Shown here: positions 5,438-13,017 of the stretch, piece by piece | How positions within the stretch are numbered: position 1 is the stretch's first letter | Layout of the letters: the number at the start of each line of letters is the position of its first letter | Source: Caryophanales bacterium UBA1709 | GTDB lineage: Bacteria > Bacillota_I > Bacilli_A > RFN20 > UBA1709 | DNA: 19,659 bases | Assembly: GCA_002317215.1 (NCBI GenBank) | Contig: DCJD01000026.1 | Span: forward strand, 24,874 to 44,532 | Direction: 5' to 3' | Notes under the pieces: generated by a model | Told to the model about the DNA's origin: nothing | Databases searched by the model: none | What the model saw: only the letters and a program-made list of their open reading frames with translations | Translations under genes and position numbers: made by a program

Positions 5438-7564
5438 TTATCCTAAGAAACCTGAGAATGGAATAATTTGACTTAATGCATAGATTAAGGCAAATAATGT
5501 AGTTGAGATAGTTGACATCATCTTAATAAAGATATTTAATGCAACACCAACAACGTCTTTTCTAGTATCACCAACAGTATCACCAGTAACAGCAGCTTTA
5601 TGAGCAGCGCTACCTTTACCATGACCTTTTAATGCTCCAGATTCAATATATTTCTTAGCGTTATCGAAAGCACCACCAGAGTTACCCATGAAGATACCAC
5701 GAGGAATTGCTACAACAGTTGAACCAAGTAAGATACCACATACAAAGTTACATCCAAATAATGCACCACCAACAATTGGAACTAAGATTGCAATTACTGA
5801 TGGAACTAACATCTTCTTTAATGCTGATTTAGTTGCAAGTTCAACTAATTCATTATAGTCTGGATCTTTCTTACCAGCTAAGATAGCAGGATCTGATAAT
5901 TGTCTATCACCAACATCAGCCATTTCTTTAGCGGCATCAATAGTGTTATCTGTTAATAATGCGATGAAGAATTCAATTAATGCAGCACCAATTAAACATC
6001 CTGCAATAATAACGAATGAACTTACTTGTGGTAGTTGAATACCAAAACTTGCATAGTTTCCAACGAAAGCAACAATTAATGATACAGTAGCAAATGCTGC
6101 ACTACCAATAGCAAATCCTTTACCAATAGCAGCAGTAGTATTACCAACGCTATCTAATTTATCAGTAATCTTTCTAACGCTTGGATCTAAATGACAGCTT
6201 TCTGCAAGACCTCCAGCATTATCAGCAACAGGACCAAAGGCGTCAATTGATACAGTAGTACCAACGAATGTTAACATACCTAATGATGCAATTGCGATAC
6301 CATAAGTATTACCAATAATTCCACTTAAGATTAATACAGTTCCAATGATTGCCATTGGGATTAAACAAGATTTACTACCAACAGCATCACCTTTAGTTAT
6401 AACGAATGCTTCACCTTCAGTAGCAAATTCTGCAATAGTTTGAGTAGGTTTTTTATCTCCACTAGTATAGTATTCAGTGATTGCACCAATAGCAACACCA
6501 CTAGCGATACCAAGTACTGCACAGATAAATGGGCTAGCCCATCCAAGTCTAAATCCACTAATATCACCTAATTTACTAAAGGCTATTAGTGACATTACAA
6601 ATACAGCAATAACAGCAAATCCAGCAGATAAATATGTAGCTAGATTTAATTCTTTTGATGGTTCATCACCCATCTTCTTTTGAGATATAAAGATTAATGA
6701 TAATACACAACCAAGTAATCCTAAACCTGCAATAATTAATGGGAATTTATATAATGAGTTGAATAATCTATCATTACCAATAAATGAGATAGCAACAATA
6801 ATAGATGCACTCATAGTAGCAACGAAACTTTCAACTAAGTCACTACAGTTACCAGCGATATCGTTAACATTATCACCAATAAAGTCTGCAATAACATTTG
6901 GAACTCTTGCATCATCTTCTGGTAAGTCATTTCTAATCTTACCTAAGATATCAGCAGAGATATCAGCTGCTTTAGTATAGTTACCACCAGCAACTCTGTT
7001 AAACATTGCAACAATACTACAACCAAGTGAGTATGTTGTAATTCTCATAATTGAGATATTAGTTTCTAATGCTTTGATATGAATAAATCCAGCACCAGTA
7101 CTATTACCAACTCCACCAATTAATACAATTAATACTAATCCTAATAATCCAGCAGCTTGTACACCAATACCAGATATACTTCCACCACTTAATGCAACTT
7201 TAACTGTTTCACCAACACTTAAACTTTCTTTTGCTTTATTAGCTGTTCTAACGTTAGCATATGTAGCACTTTTCATACCTAAGATACATACAAAGCTAGA
7301 AATAGCACCACCGGCTAAGAAAGTTAAGCCTGAACTCTTTTCAATAAATAATGAGAATAGGATTGCTAATGATACAACTACAATTGCAATAATTGTAAAT
7401 TCTTTCTTTAAGAATACATTAGATCCATCTCTAATAAGCTTAGCCATCTTCTTCATTTGGGCATTGCCTTCTTCCATTTTCTTAATCTTGTAATAGTTAT
7501 AGAAGACATAACCGATTGATGCGATGCAGATGACTAAAATGATATATAACCAAATATTTTTCAT
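5438..7564 (-). CDS. hppA: Membrane-bound ion-translocating pyrophosphatase, divergent
   Basis: A protein of 708 residues with about 15-16 membrane spans, the size and pattern of M-PPases, which couple PPi hydrolysis to H+ or Na+ export. Family motifs are clear: GMKSATYANVRTANKAKES, NYTKAAD, PEDDARVPNVIAD, DAFGPVADNAGGLAES, GNTTAAIGKGFAIGSAA and GGAFDNAKKYIE. The GNTTAA form (Ala rather than Lys) is typical of K+-dependent enzymes. A Glu in SDLVES (residue 245) matches the TM6 glutamate position of Na+-pumping and many bacterial types. Odd points: the catalytic D-x7-K-x-E motif reads DISADILGKIR (201-211) with Arg in place of Glu, and the usual GDPFKDTSGP reads GDTRKDVVGV. I chose ATG 7564, eight bases after GGAG; an upstream TTG would crowd that site. 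Active pump is likely but ion type is uncertain. Confidence 0.92.
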   Translation of the reverse strand: MKNIWLYIILVICIASIGYVFYNYYKIKKMEEGNAQMKKMAKLIRDGSNVFLKKEFTIIAIVVVSLAILFSLFIEKSSGLTFLAGGAISSFVCILGMKSATYANVRTANKAKESLSVGETVKVALSGGSISGIGVQAAGLLGLVLIVLIGGVGNSTGAGFIHIKALETNISIMRITTYSLGCSIVAMFNRVAGGNYTKAADISADILGKIRNDLPEDDARVPNVIADFIGDNVNDIAGNCSDLVESFVATMSASIIVAISFIGNDRLFNSLYKFPLIIAGLGLLGCVLSLIFISQKKMGDEPSKELNLATYLSAGFAVIAVFVMSLIAFSKLGDISGFRLGWASPFICAVLGIASGVAIGAITEYYTSGDKKPTQTIAEFATEGEAFVITKGDAVGSKSCLIPMAIIGTVLILSGIIGNTYGIAIASLGMLTFVGTTVSIDAFGPVADNAGGLAESCHLDPSVRKITDKLDSVGNTTAAIGKGFAIGSAAFATVSLIVAFVGNYASFGIQLPQVSSFVIIAGCLIGAALIEFFIALLTDNTIDAAKEMADVGDRQLSDPAILAGKKDPDYNELVELATKSALKKMLVPSVIAILVPIVGGALFGCNFVCGILLGSTVVAIPRGIFMGNSGGAFDNAKKYIESGALKGHGKGSAAHKAAVTGDTVGDTRKDVVGVALNIFIKMMSTISTTLFALIYALSQIIPFSGFLG

Positions 7565-7589
7565 AATCAAATCTCCTTCGGCATTGTCT

Positions 7590-7598
7590 ATTATAGCA
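7590..7598 (-). promoter_or_regulatory. Extended -10 promoter of hppA
   Basis: On the minus strand TGC-TATAAT (7598 to 7590) is a perfect extended -10. No strong -35. Predicted start near 7583, giving a leader of about 19 bases that holds the GAAGGAG ribosome site. Confidence 0.65.
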
Positions 7599-7653
7599 AG
7601 TTTTTATAATAATTTATATTAAATTATTAGATTTTTTGATATTATAAACTTGC
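7596..7653. repeat. Inverted repeat in the hppA-potA spacer
   Basis: GCAAGTTT (7596-7603) and AAACTTGC (7646-7653), flanked on the inner side by further near-symmetric AT sequence (TTATAAT / ATTATAA), lie between the two divergent -10 boxes. It could be an operator for both genes or chance symmetry in AT-rich DNA. Confidence 0.4.
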
Positions 7654-7671
7654 TTTGATGTATTTAGGAGG
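7637..7671 (+). promoter_or_regulatory. Extended -10 promoter and ribosome site of the pot operon
   Basis: TGA-TATTAT (7637-7645) is an extended -10 box. Predicted start near 7652. A consensus AGGAGG (7666-7671) is eight bases before the potA ATG. Confidence 0.5.
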
Positions 7672-7679
7672 ATTTTTAA

Positions 7680-9197
7680 ATGAATGAAGATATTATCCTA
7701 GAACTTGTTAATGTTAACAAGATGTTCGATGATTCTGATAGTTATGCTGTCGAAAATATTAATTTAAAAGTTAAGAAAGGTGAGTTTGTCACCTTACTTG
7801 GTCCTAGTGGATGTGGTAAGACAACAACTTTAAGAATGATTGGTGGTTTTGAAATACCAACAAGTGGAAAAATATTATTAAATGGAAAAGATATTTCCGA
7901 TTTACCACCTAATAAAAGACCGCTAAATACAGTATTCCAAAGATATGCCTTATTCCATCATTTAGATGTTTACGATAATATTGCTTTTGGACTAAGAGTT
8001 AAAAGAATTCCTTATCAAATAAAAGATAAGAAAGGTAACTTAGTTACAAAATATCGCAAATACACTAAAGATGAGATTGATAATAAAGTTATGCATGCTT
8101 TAAAAATGGTTGATCTAGAAGAATTTGAAGGTAGAAGTGTTAATAAATTATCTGGTGGTCAACAACAAAGAGTTGCTATTGCTAGAGCTATTGTTAATGA
8201 ACCTGAAATATTGTTATTAGATGAACCACTAGGTGCATTAGATTTGAAGATGCGTAAAGAGATGCAACTAGAATTAAAAGAAATGCATAAGAAATTAGGC
8301 ATTACTTTTATATACGTTACTCATGATCAAGAAGAAGCATTAACTATGAGTGATAGTATTGTTGTTATGAACGATGGTTGCATTCAACAAATTGGTAGTC
8401 CTACTGATATTTATAATGAACCTAAAAATGCATTTGTTGCTGATTTTATAGGAGAATCTAACATCTATGTTGGTACAATGGTTAATAAAAAGAAAGTTAA
8501 ATTTTTAGGTGCTATTTGGGATTGTGTAGATGATTTTGATATAAATGAAAAAGTTGATATTGTAGTAAGACCGGAAGATATTGTTATTGATCCAAAGGCT
8601 AAAGGAGAAGTAAAAGGAATATTAACTAATAAGATATTTAAAGGAATTCATTATCAATATACTTGTATGATTGGGAAGAATGAAGTTACTATTCAATCAA
8701 CTATTGATTATGAGATTAATAAGATGGTAAGTATTAGTATTGAACCTGATTTAATTCAAATTATGGAAAGAGAATATAATTCTAATACTTATCAAGATGG
8801 ATATATTGATAGAGACAATAATGTTGTTTTTGCAAATGCATGTTTTGAATGCGATATTACACAATTATTAAAAGGATCATTTATTAATGAAGATGGATAT
8901 TTAGTATCAAAAGAGAATAAGATATATGATTTAAATGATGCTGATGTTATTGTTGATGTTGATTTTAATGATATTGAGATATCAGATAACTTAGAGGATG
9001 CTATTATAACTGGTAATATTATTCAAATAATTTGGAAAGGTGACCACTATCAAGTTATTGTTAGAACGGAAGATGAAGAAGATTTTATCGTTAATAGTGA
9101 ATATACTTGGAATGAAAACGATATTGTCTCGGTTAATATTAAAAAAGAAAATATTAAATTAAAACTCAAAGGTGACATTAGTAAATATGAAATTTAA
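7680..9197 (+). CDS. potA: Spermidine/putrescine ABC transporter ATPase with C-terminal extension
   Basis: A protein of 505 residues that powers polyamine import through PotB/PotC. ATPase motifs in order: Walker A GPSGCGKTT (41-49), Q-loop Gln87, signature LSGGQQQR (157-164), Walker B ILLLDEP (177-183), switch His215. The nucleotide domain has an insertion at about 113-130 (KDKKGNLVTKYRKYTKDE). A TOBE-like regulatory domain (from about 290 to 362) follows. The last 140 residues are additional: typical PotA proteins are about 350-380 residues. This extra part contains what looks like a second copy of the TOBE strand pattern (KGDHYQV and VSVNIKKENIKL compared with KGIHYQY and VSISIEPDLIQI). Strong ribosome site AGGAGG. 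First gene of the pot operon; its end overlaps potB by 11 bases. Polyamine specificity is inferred from the gene set. Confidence 0.92.
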   Translation: MNEDIILELVNVNKMFDDSDSYAVENINLKVKKGEFVTLLGPSGCGKTTTLRMIGGFEIPTSGKILLNGKDISDLPPNKRPLNTVFQRYALFHHLDVYDNIAFGLRVKRIPYQIKDKKGNLVTKYRKYTKDEIDNKVMHALKMVDLEEFEGRSVNKLSGGQQQRVAIARAIVNEPEILLLDEPLGALDLKMRKEMQLELKEMHKKLGITFIYVTHDQEEALTMSDSIVVMNDGCIQQIGSPTDIYNEPKNAFVADFIGESNIYVGTMVNKKKVKFLGAIWDCVDDFDINEKVDIVVRPEDIVIDPKAKGEVKGILTNKIFKGIHYQYTCMIGKNEVTIQSTIDYEINKMVSISIEPDLIQIMEREYNSNTYQDGYIDRDNNVVFANACFECDITQLLKGSFINEDGYLVSKENKIYDLNDADVIVDVDFNDIEISDNLEDAIITGNIIQIIWKGDHYQVIVRTEDEEDFIVNSEYTWNENDIVSVNIKKENIKLKLKGDISKYEI

Positions 9198-9972
9198 GAG
9201 AAAGTTTTTAGCAATCCCTTATGTAATATTTCTAGTTGGATTTGTTATAATTCCAGTATTATTTATTTTCTACTATGCCTTTACTAATAAAGCTGGTCAA
9301 TTTAGTTTTGAGAATGTAGAAAAGTTTTTTAGTGATGAAACAAACATAAACGTATTATTAATCAGCTTAGTTTATGCTATTTTTAATACTCTAATATGTT
9401 TATTACTTGGTTATCCTATTGCTTATATTTTAGCGAACAAGAAATATAATCGCTCACCTATCTTATATATGTTATTTATAATGCCTACTTGGATTAACTT
9501 TGTTATTAGAACAAGTGCCACAAGAGATTTATTAAACTGGATTGGTATTAGTACGGGATCAATGAGTAGTATAACCACTATGATTGGTCTTGTTTATAAC
9601 TATTTACCATTTGTTATTTTACCTTTATATACCACTATGCTTAAAATTGATACTTATCAATTAGAAGCAAGTTATGATTTAGGAGCTAATAAATCAACTA
9701 CTTTGTTTAAAGTACTAATCCCAATGACATTACCTGGTATTATTAGTGCGGCTACTATGGTCTTTATGCCAACGTTATCAAGTTATGTAATTAGTGATAT
9801 TCTATCTGAATTTAATGTTGTTTTATTTGGTAGTTATATTGATTTATATTTCAATCAAGCCAACTGGAACTTTGGTAGTTTTATGGCCTTTATTATGCTT
9901 TGTCTAATACTAGTTAGTGTATTAATTAGTAGAAAAAGTGAAAAAGGAAATGAAGGAGGTAGTGTTTTATAA
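9187..9972 (+). CDS. potB: Spermidine/putrescine ABC transporter permease
   Basis: A protein of 261 residues with about six membrane spans. The first, FLAIPYVIFLVGFVIIPVLF, is typical of PotB. The cytoplasmic EAA loop that docks onto the ATPase is visible as EASYDLGANKSTTLFKVLIPMTLPGI (about residues 159-184). The MPTWINFVIRTSA block also matches PotB. I chose ATG 9187, overlapping potA by 11 bases, over a GTG at 9172 that lies inside the AAAGGTG ribosome site; the ATG start gives the usual MKFKRKFLAIPY beginning. It forms the membrane channel with PotC. The stop is one base before the potC ATG. Confidence 0.93.
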   Translation: MKFKRKFLAIPYVIFLVGFVIIPVLFIFYYAFTNKAGQFSFENVEKFFSDETNINVLLISLVYAIFNTLICLLLGYPIAYILANKKYNRSPILYMLFIMPTWINFVIRTSATRDLLNWIGISTGSMSSITTMIGLVYNYLPFVILPLYTTMLKIDTYQLEASYDLGANKSTTLFKVLIPMTLPGIISAATMVFMPTLSSYVISDILSEFNVVLFGSYIDLYFNQANWNFGSFMAFIMLCLILVSVLISRKSEKGNEGGSVL

Positions 9973-9973
9973 T

Positions 9974-10786
9974 ATGAAAAAAGAAAATATTATCTCTAAG
10001 ATATTTGCCAAAATATTCTTATATACCATGCTATTATTAATGTTTTTACCGGTATTAACATTAATTTTCTTCTCTTTTACTGAAACTGAAATACTTGGAG
10101 AATGGGATGGATTCTCTTTTGGTTTATATTCAGATCTATTTAATAATGAAAGCTTAATGAAAGCTATATTTAATACATTATTAATTGCTTTTGTTAGCGC
10201 TATAGTTTCTACAATTCTTGGAACTTTAGGAGCAATTGGAGTCTTTTATAGTCGTAAAAAAGCTAAAAAATCAATCGAAACAATGACTCAACTTCCAGTA
10301 GTTAATGCTGAAATTGTTATGGCTTTATCATTAGCCATTGTTTTCTCTACTCTTAACTTATCCTATTCATTTATAACATTATTAATTGGACATGTTGTAT
10401 TAACAGTTGCTTTTGTATATCTAAATGTTAAACCAAAACTAGTTCAATTAGATCCTAATACTTATGAAGCCGCATTAGATTTAGGAAGTAGTAGTTTTGG
10501 AGCTTTATGTAAGGTTATAATTCCAGAAATAAGTAGTGGAATTATAAGTGGATTTATTATCTCAATAACATTATCTTTAGATGATTTTGTAATTACACAA
10601 TATTTAAAAGAACCAAGTTTTGAAACTATCTCTACTTATATTCAAAAGATTGTTGTAAAACACCCTATCCCTCCAGAAGTACGTGCTTTAACATCTTTAA
10701 TCTTTGTTGTAGTTATGATTGGAGTAATATTAGTTACTATCTATAATAACTCTTTAGCTAATAAGAATAATGGAGGGAAGAAATAA
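9974..10786 (+). CDS. potC: Spermidine/putrescine ABC transporter permease
   Basis: A protein of 270 residues with about six spans and the PotC-type EAA loop EAALDLGSSSFGALCKVIIPEISSGI. FSFTETEILGEWDGFSFGLYSDLF near the N-terminus is the typical PotC periplasm-facing segment (PotC usually has W-x-G-F/L-x-x-x-W/L-Y). LSLDDFVIT near the end is another PotC hallmark. Upstream in-frame starts exist at 9938 and 9962, but ATG 9974 gives the standard N-terminus and the one-base gap TAA-T-ATG seen at the next two junctions. The AGGAGG at 9954-9959 is then 14 bases away, long for a ribosome site, so coupling to potB translation may matter. Confidence 0.92.
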   Translation: MKKENIISKIFAKIFLYTMLLLMFLPVLTLIFFSFTETEILGEWDGFSFGLYSDLFNNESLMKAIFNTLLIAFVSAIVSTILGTLGAIGVFYSRKKAKKSIETMTQLPVVNAEIVMALSLAIVFSTLNLSYSFITLLIGHVVLTVAFVYLNVKPKLVQLDPNTYEAALDLGSSSFGALCKVIIPEISSGIISGFIISITLSLDDFVITQYLKEPSFETISTYIQKIVVKHPIPPEVRALTSLIFVVVMIGVILVTIYNNSLANKNNGGKK

Positions 10787-10787
10787 T

Positions 10788-12482
10788 ATGAAAAAGAAAT
10801 ATATATTATTAATTCTATTAACCTTATTAACTTGTTCTTGCACTAAAAAAGACCAATCTAATAATGTCTTAGTTATATATAATGTAGAAGATTATATTAG
10901 TAATGGTGAAGATGATAGTGTTGATTTGATTAAAGAATTTGAAGAAACATATGATTGTGAAGTTAAATATTATACTTATGACACTAATGAAACCATGTAT
11001 AATCAGTTTAAACTTCAAAAACAAGGAACATATGATTTAGTATTAGGCAGTGAATATATCTGTCAAAAGATGATTAAAGAAGGATTAATGGATCCTATTG
11101 ATAATATGGAACTAAATATTCCTAACTATTATCAAAATTGTTCTCCTTCTTTAAGACAAAAACTACAAAGTATGGATTGTAGTAACGAAACGATAGCAAA
11201 TTTAGATCAATACGTAGTTGGTTATATGTGGGGAACACTTGGAATTATATTTGATCCTAGTGTTATTGAATATGATGAGTTAGAAGGATTAAGTTGGGAT
11301 GTTATATATGATAAGAAATATGCTAACTTAACTAGTCTTAAGAATTCTATGCGTGATGCTTATGATGCTGGCTTATTACATGGTTATGCCTCTCAAACAA
11401 GATCTATTCAAGATAGTTTGTTAGTAAAATATGGTACTAAATATTGTGATGGATATCGTAGTGAATTAAATGCCTATATTCAAGATTTATTTGATTTTAA
11501 ATTAGATGGATCAGATGAAAGCGAGAAAGAAAACCTTGCAAAAATTGCATTAGTTAAAGAAGAATTATGTAAATTAAAAGATAATCTATTTGGTTGGGAA
11601 ACTGATAGTGGTAAAAATGATATTGTAGAAGGTTCGAAAATCAAAATGAATCTTGCTTATTCTGGTGATGCTGTATATTCTATCTCCCTTGCTAAAGAGT
11701 TAGGCAAAGAATTAATGTATATAGTCCCTAACGAAGGTGGAAATATCTGGTATGATGCTTGGATGTTACCTAAAGGAAGTAAAAATAGAGATCTAGCATA
11801 TAAATTCTTAAACTTTGTAAGTGATTCAACTAATGCTAGTAGCAATATGGATTATATTGGTTATACTCCATTTATTGTTGGTGAAGAGATGTTTACTACC
11901 ACTTCCTCATATTATGGAGCGAGTGATTTTGATATTAATCAAACCTATTATAGTGGAGATCATGTTATATATAATAATGTTTTATATATGTGTGATATTA
12001 GTGAAGATGAAGAAATAACTAATGTATATCCTAATACTTTAGAAGGATATATATCTAAAGAATATGATAGTAGTATAGAATATGAAGAATATGAATTAGT
12101 AAGTAAAGATAGTGAAATATATTATGTTACTAGTGAAGGTTTAGAAATAGTTAATCCTTATGATTTAAGCCATATATATAGTGAATTAGAGAATAGAGAT
12201 AGATTAATCTATCCTTACTATGAATCTATCAATAGTTTAGAAACTCAATATCCAAGTCTAGATGTAATGGCAAGGTGTGGGGTTATGAATGATTATGGAA
12301 TATATAATGAAAATGTCATTATTATGTGGGGACAAGTAAAAGCTTATATTAATATGACTCCATTCTATATCATATTAATAATAGTATTAACTGCTATATT
12401 AACATTGCTTGCATACTATATAATTCATAAGAAGAAATCAGCTAGATATAGAAGATATAAACAAGAAAACAGAGGTAAATAA
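10788..12482 (+). CDS. potD: Polyamine-binding lipoprotein with insertion and C-terminal membrane span
   Basis: A protein of 564 residues, against about 350 for usual PotD. The N-terminus is a lipoprotein signal (hydrophobic core, then LTCSC; Cys18 the likely lipidated residue). Substrate-binding features are recognisable: LVIYNVEDYISN start, YDLVLGSEYI, YMWGTLGIIFDPSVI, YSGDAVYSISLAKELG, GGNIWYDAWMLPKGSKNRDLAYKFLNFV, and a late VMARCGVMNDYGIYNENVIIMWGQVKAY. Three additions stand out: a Lys/Glu-rich segment near 223-275; about 100 residues inserted near 373-472, containing TYYSGDHVIYNNVLYMC, which resembles small CBM5/12-like chitin-binding modules; and a C-terminal span (about 526-546) followed by a basic tail. 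The protein would thus be anchored at both ends. Ribosome site GGAGGG, ten bases before the chosen ATG. Polyamine binding is inferred from the operon and family. Confidence 0.9.
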   Translation: MKKKYILLILLTLLTCSCTKKDQSNNVLVIYNVEDYISNGEDDSVDLIKEFEETYDCEVKYYTYDTNETMYNQFKLQKQGTYDLVLGSEYICQKMIKEGLMDPIDNMELNIPNYYQNCSPSLRQKLQSMDCSNETIANLDQYVVGYMWGTLGIIFDPSVIEYDELEGLSWDVIYDKKYANLTSLKNSMRDAYDAGLLHGYASQTRSIQDSLLVKYGTKYCDGYRSELNAYIQDLFDFKLDGSDESEKENLAKIALVKEELCKLKDNLFGWETDSGKNDIVEGSKIKMNLAYSGDAVYSISLAKELGKELMYIVPNEGGNIWYDAWMLPKGSKNRDLAYKFLNFVSDSTNASSNMDYIGYTPFIVGEEMFTTTSSYYGASDFDINQTYYSGDHVIYNNVLYMCDISEDEEITNVYPNTLEGYISKEYDSSIEYEEYELVSKDSEIYYVTSEGLEIVNPYDLSHIYSELENRDRLIYPYYESINSLETQYPSLDVMARCGVMNDYGIYNENVIIMWGQVKAYINMTPFYIILIIVLTAILTLLAYYIIHKKKSARYRRYKQENRGK

Positions 12483-12483
12483 T

Positions 12484-12993
12484 ATGGAATTACATCAATG
12501 TATATTAAAAAGAAGATCAATTAGAAAATATTTAGATAAAGAAGTAGAACAAGATAAAATTAATCAAATATTAGAATCAGCAATGGCAGCCCCATCAGCT
12601 AAAAACTGTTGTAACTGGGAATATATTGTTATAACTAATAAAGAATTAATGGAAAAGATCTATGAAATATCACCAGCCTACAAATATTATCCAAGTGTAA
12701 TGATAGTAGTATGCTATGATTTCAATAAAACTCTTTCCGCATCTAGAAATGATTTTGCTGTTCAAGATTGTAGTGCAGCTATTGAAAATATGTTATTAGA
12801 AGCAACTAACTTAAATCTAGGCAGTGTATGGTGTGGAATATATCCTAGAAATGAAAGAGTAGAAGCCTTCCAAACTCTCTTAGAACTAAATGAAGACACC
12901 ATCCCTCTTGGTTTAGTTGAAATTGGATATCCAGATGAAATAAAAGAATCTAGAAGCCAATTTGATGAATCAAAAGTAAGATATATAAAATAA
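12484..12993 (+). CDS. Nitroreductase family protein
   Basis: A protein of 169 residues, a small FMN-dependent NAD(P)H oxidoreductase of the nitroreductase fold; the substrate is unknown. FMN phosphate-binding RRSIRKYLDKEV is at residues 10-21, followed by AAPSAKNCCNWEYIVI (FMN contact), DCSAAIENMLLEATNLNLGSVWCGIYP (about 96-122, the dimer helix and conserved G-x-x-W-x-G-x-x), and PLGLVEIGYPDE near the end. Length is on the short side but complete. The ATG is one base after the potD stop (TAA-T-ATG) with AGAGGT as ribosome site, so it is the fifth gene of the pot operon. No reason for a functional link with polyamine uptake is visible in the sequence. Terminator follows at once. Confidence 0.9.
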   Translation: MELHQCILKRRSIRKYLDKEVEQDKINQILESAMAAPSAKNCCNWEYIVITNKELMEKIYEISPAYKYYPSVMIVVCYDFNKTLSASRNDFAVQDCSAAIENMLLEATNLNLGSVWCGIYPRNERVEAFQTLLELNEDTIPLGLVEIGYPDEIKESRSQFDESKVRYIK

Positions 12994-13017
12994 AGGAGCT
13001 TATGCTCCTTTGTTTTT
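12992..13017. terminator. Terminator shared by nitroreductase and methyltransferase-like genes
   Basis: AAAGGAGC (12992-12999), loop TTAT, GCTCCTTT (13004-13011), then GTTTTT. The TAA of the minus-strand gene (13000-13002) lies in the loop and the TAA of the nitroreductase gene is at the left foot. The T-run is better on the plus strand. Confidence 0.75.
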
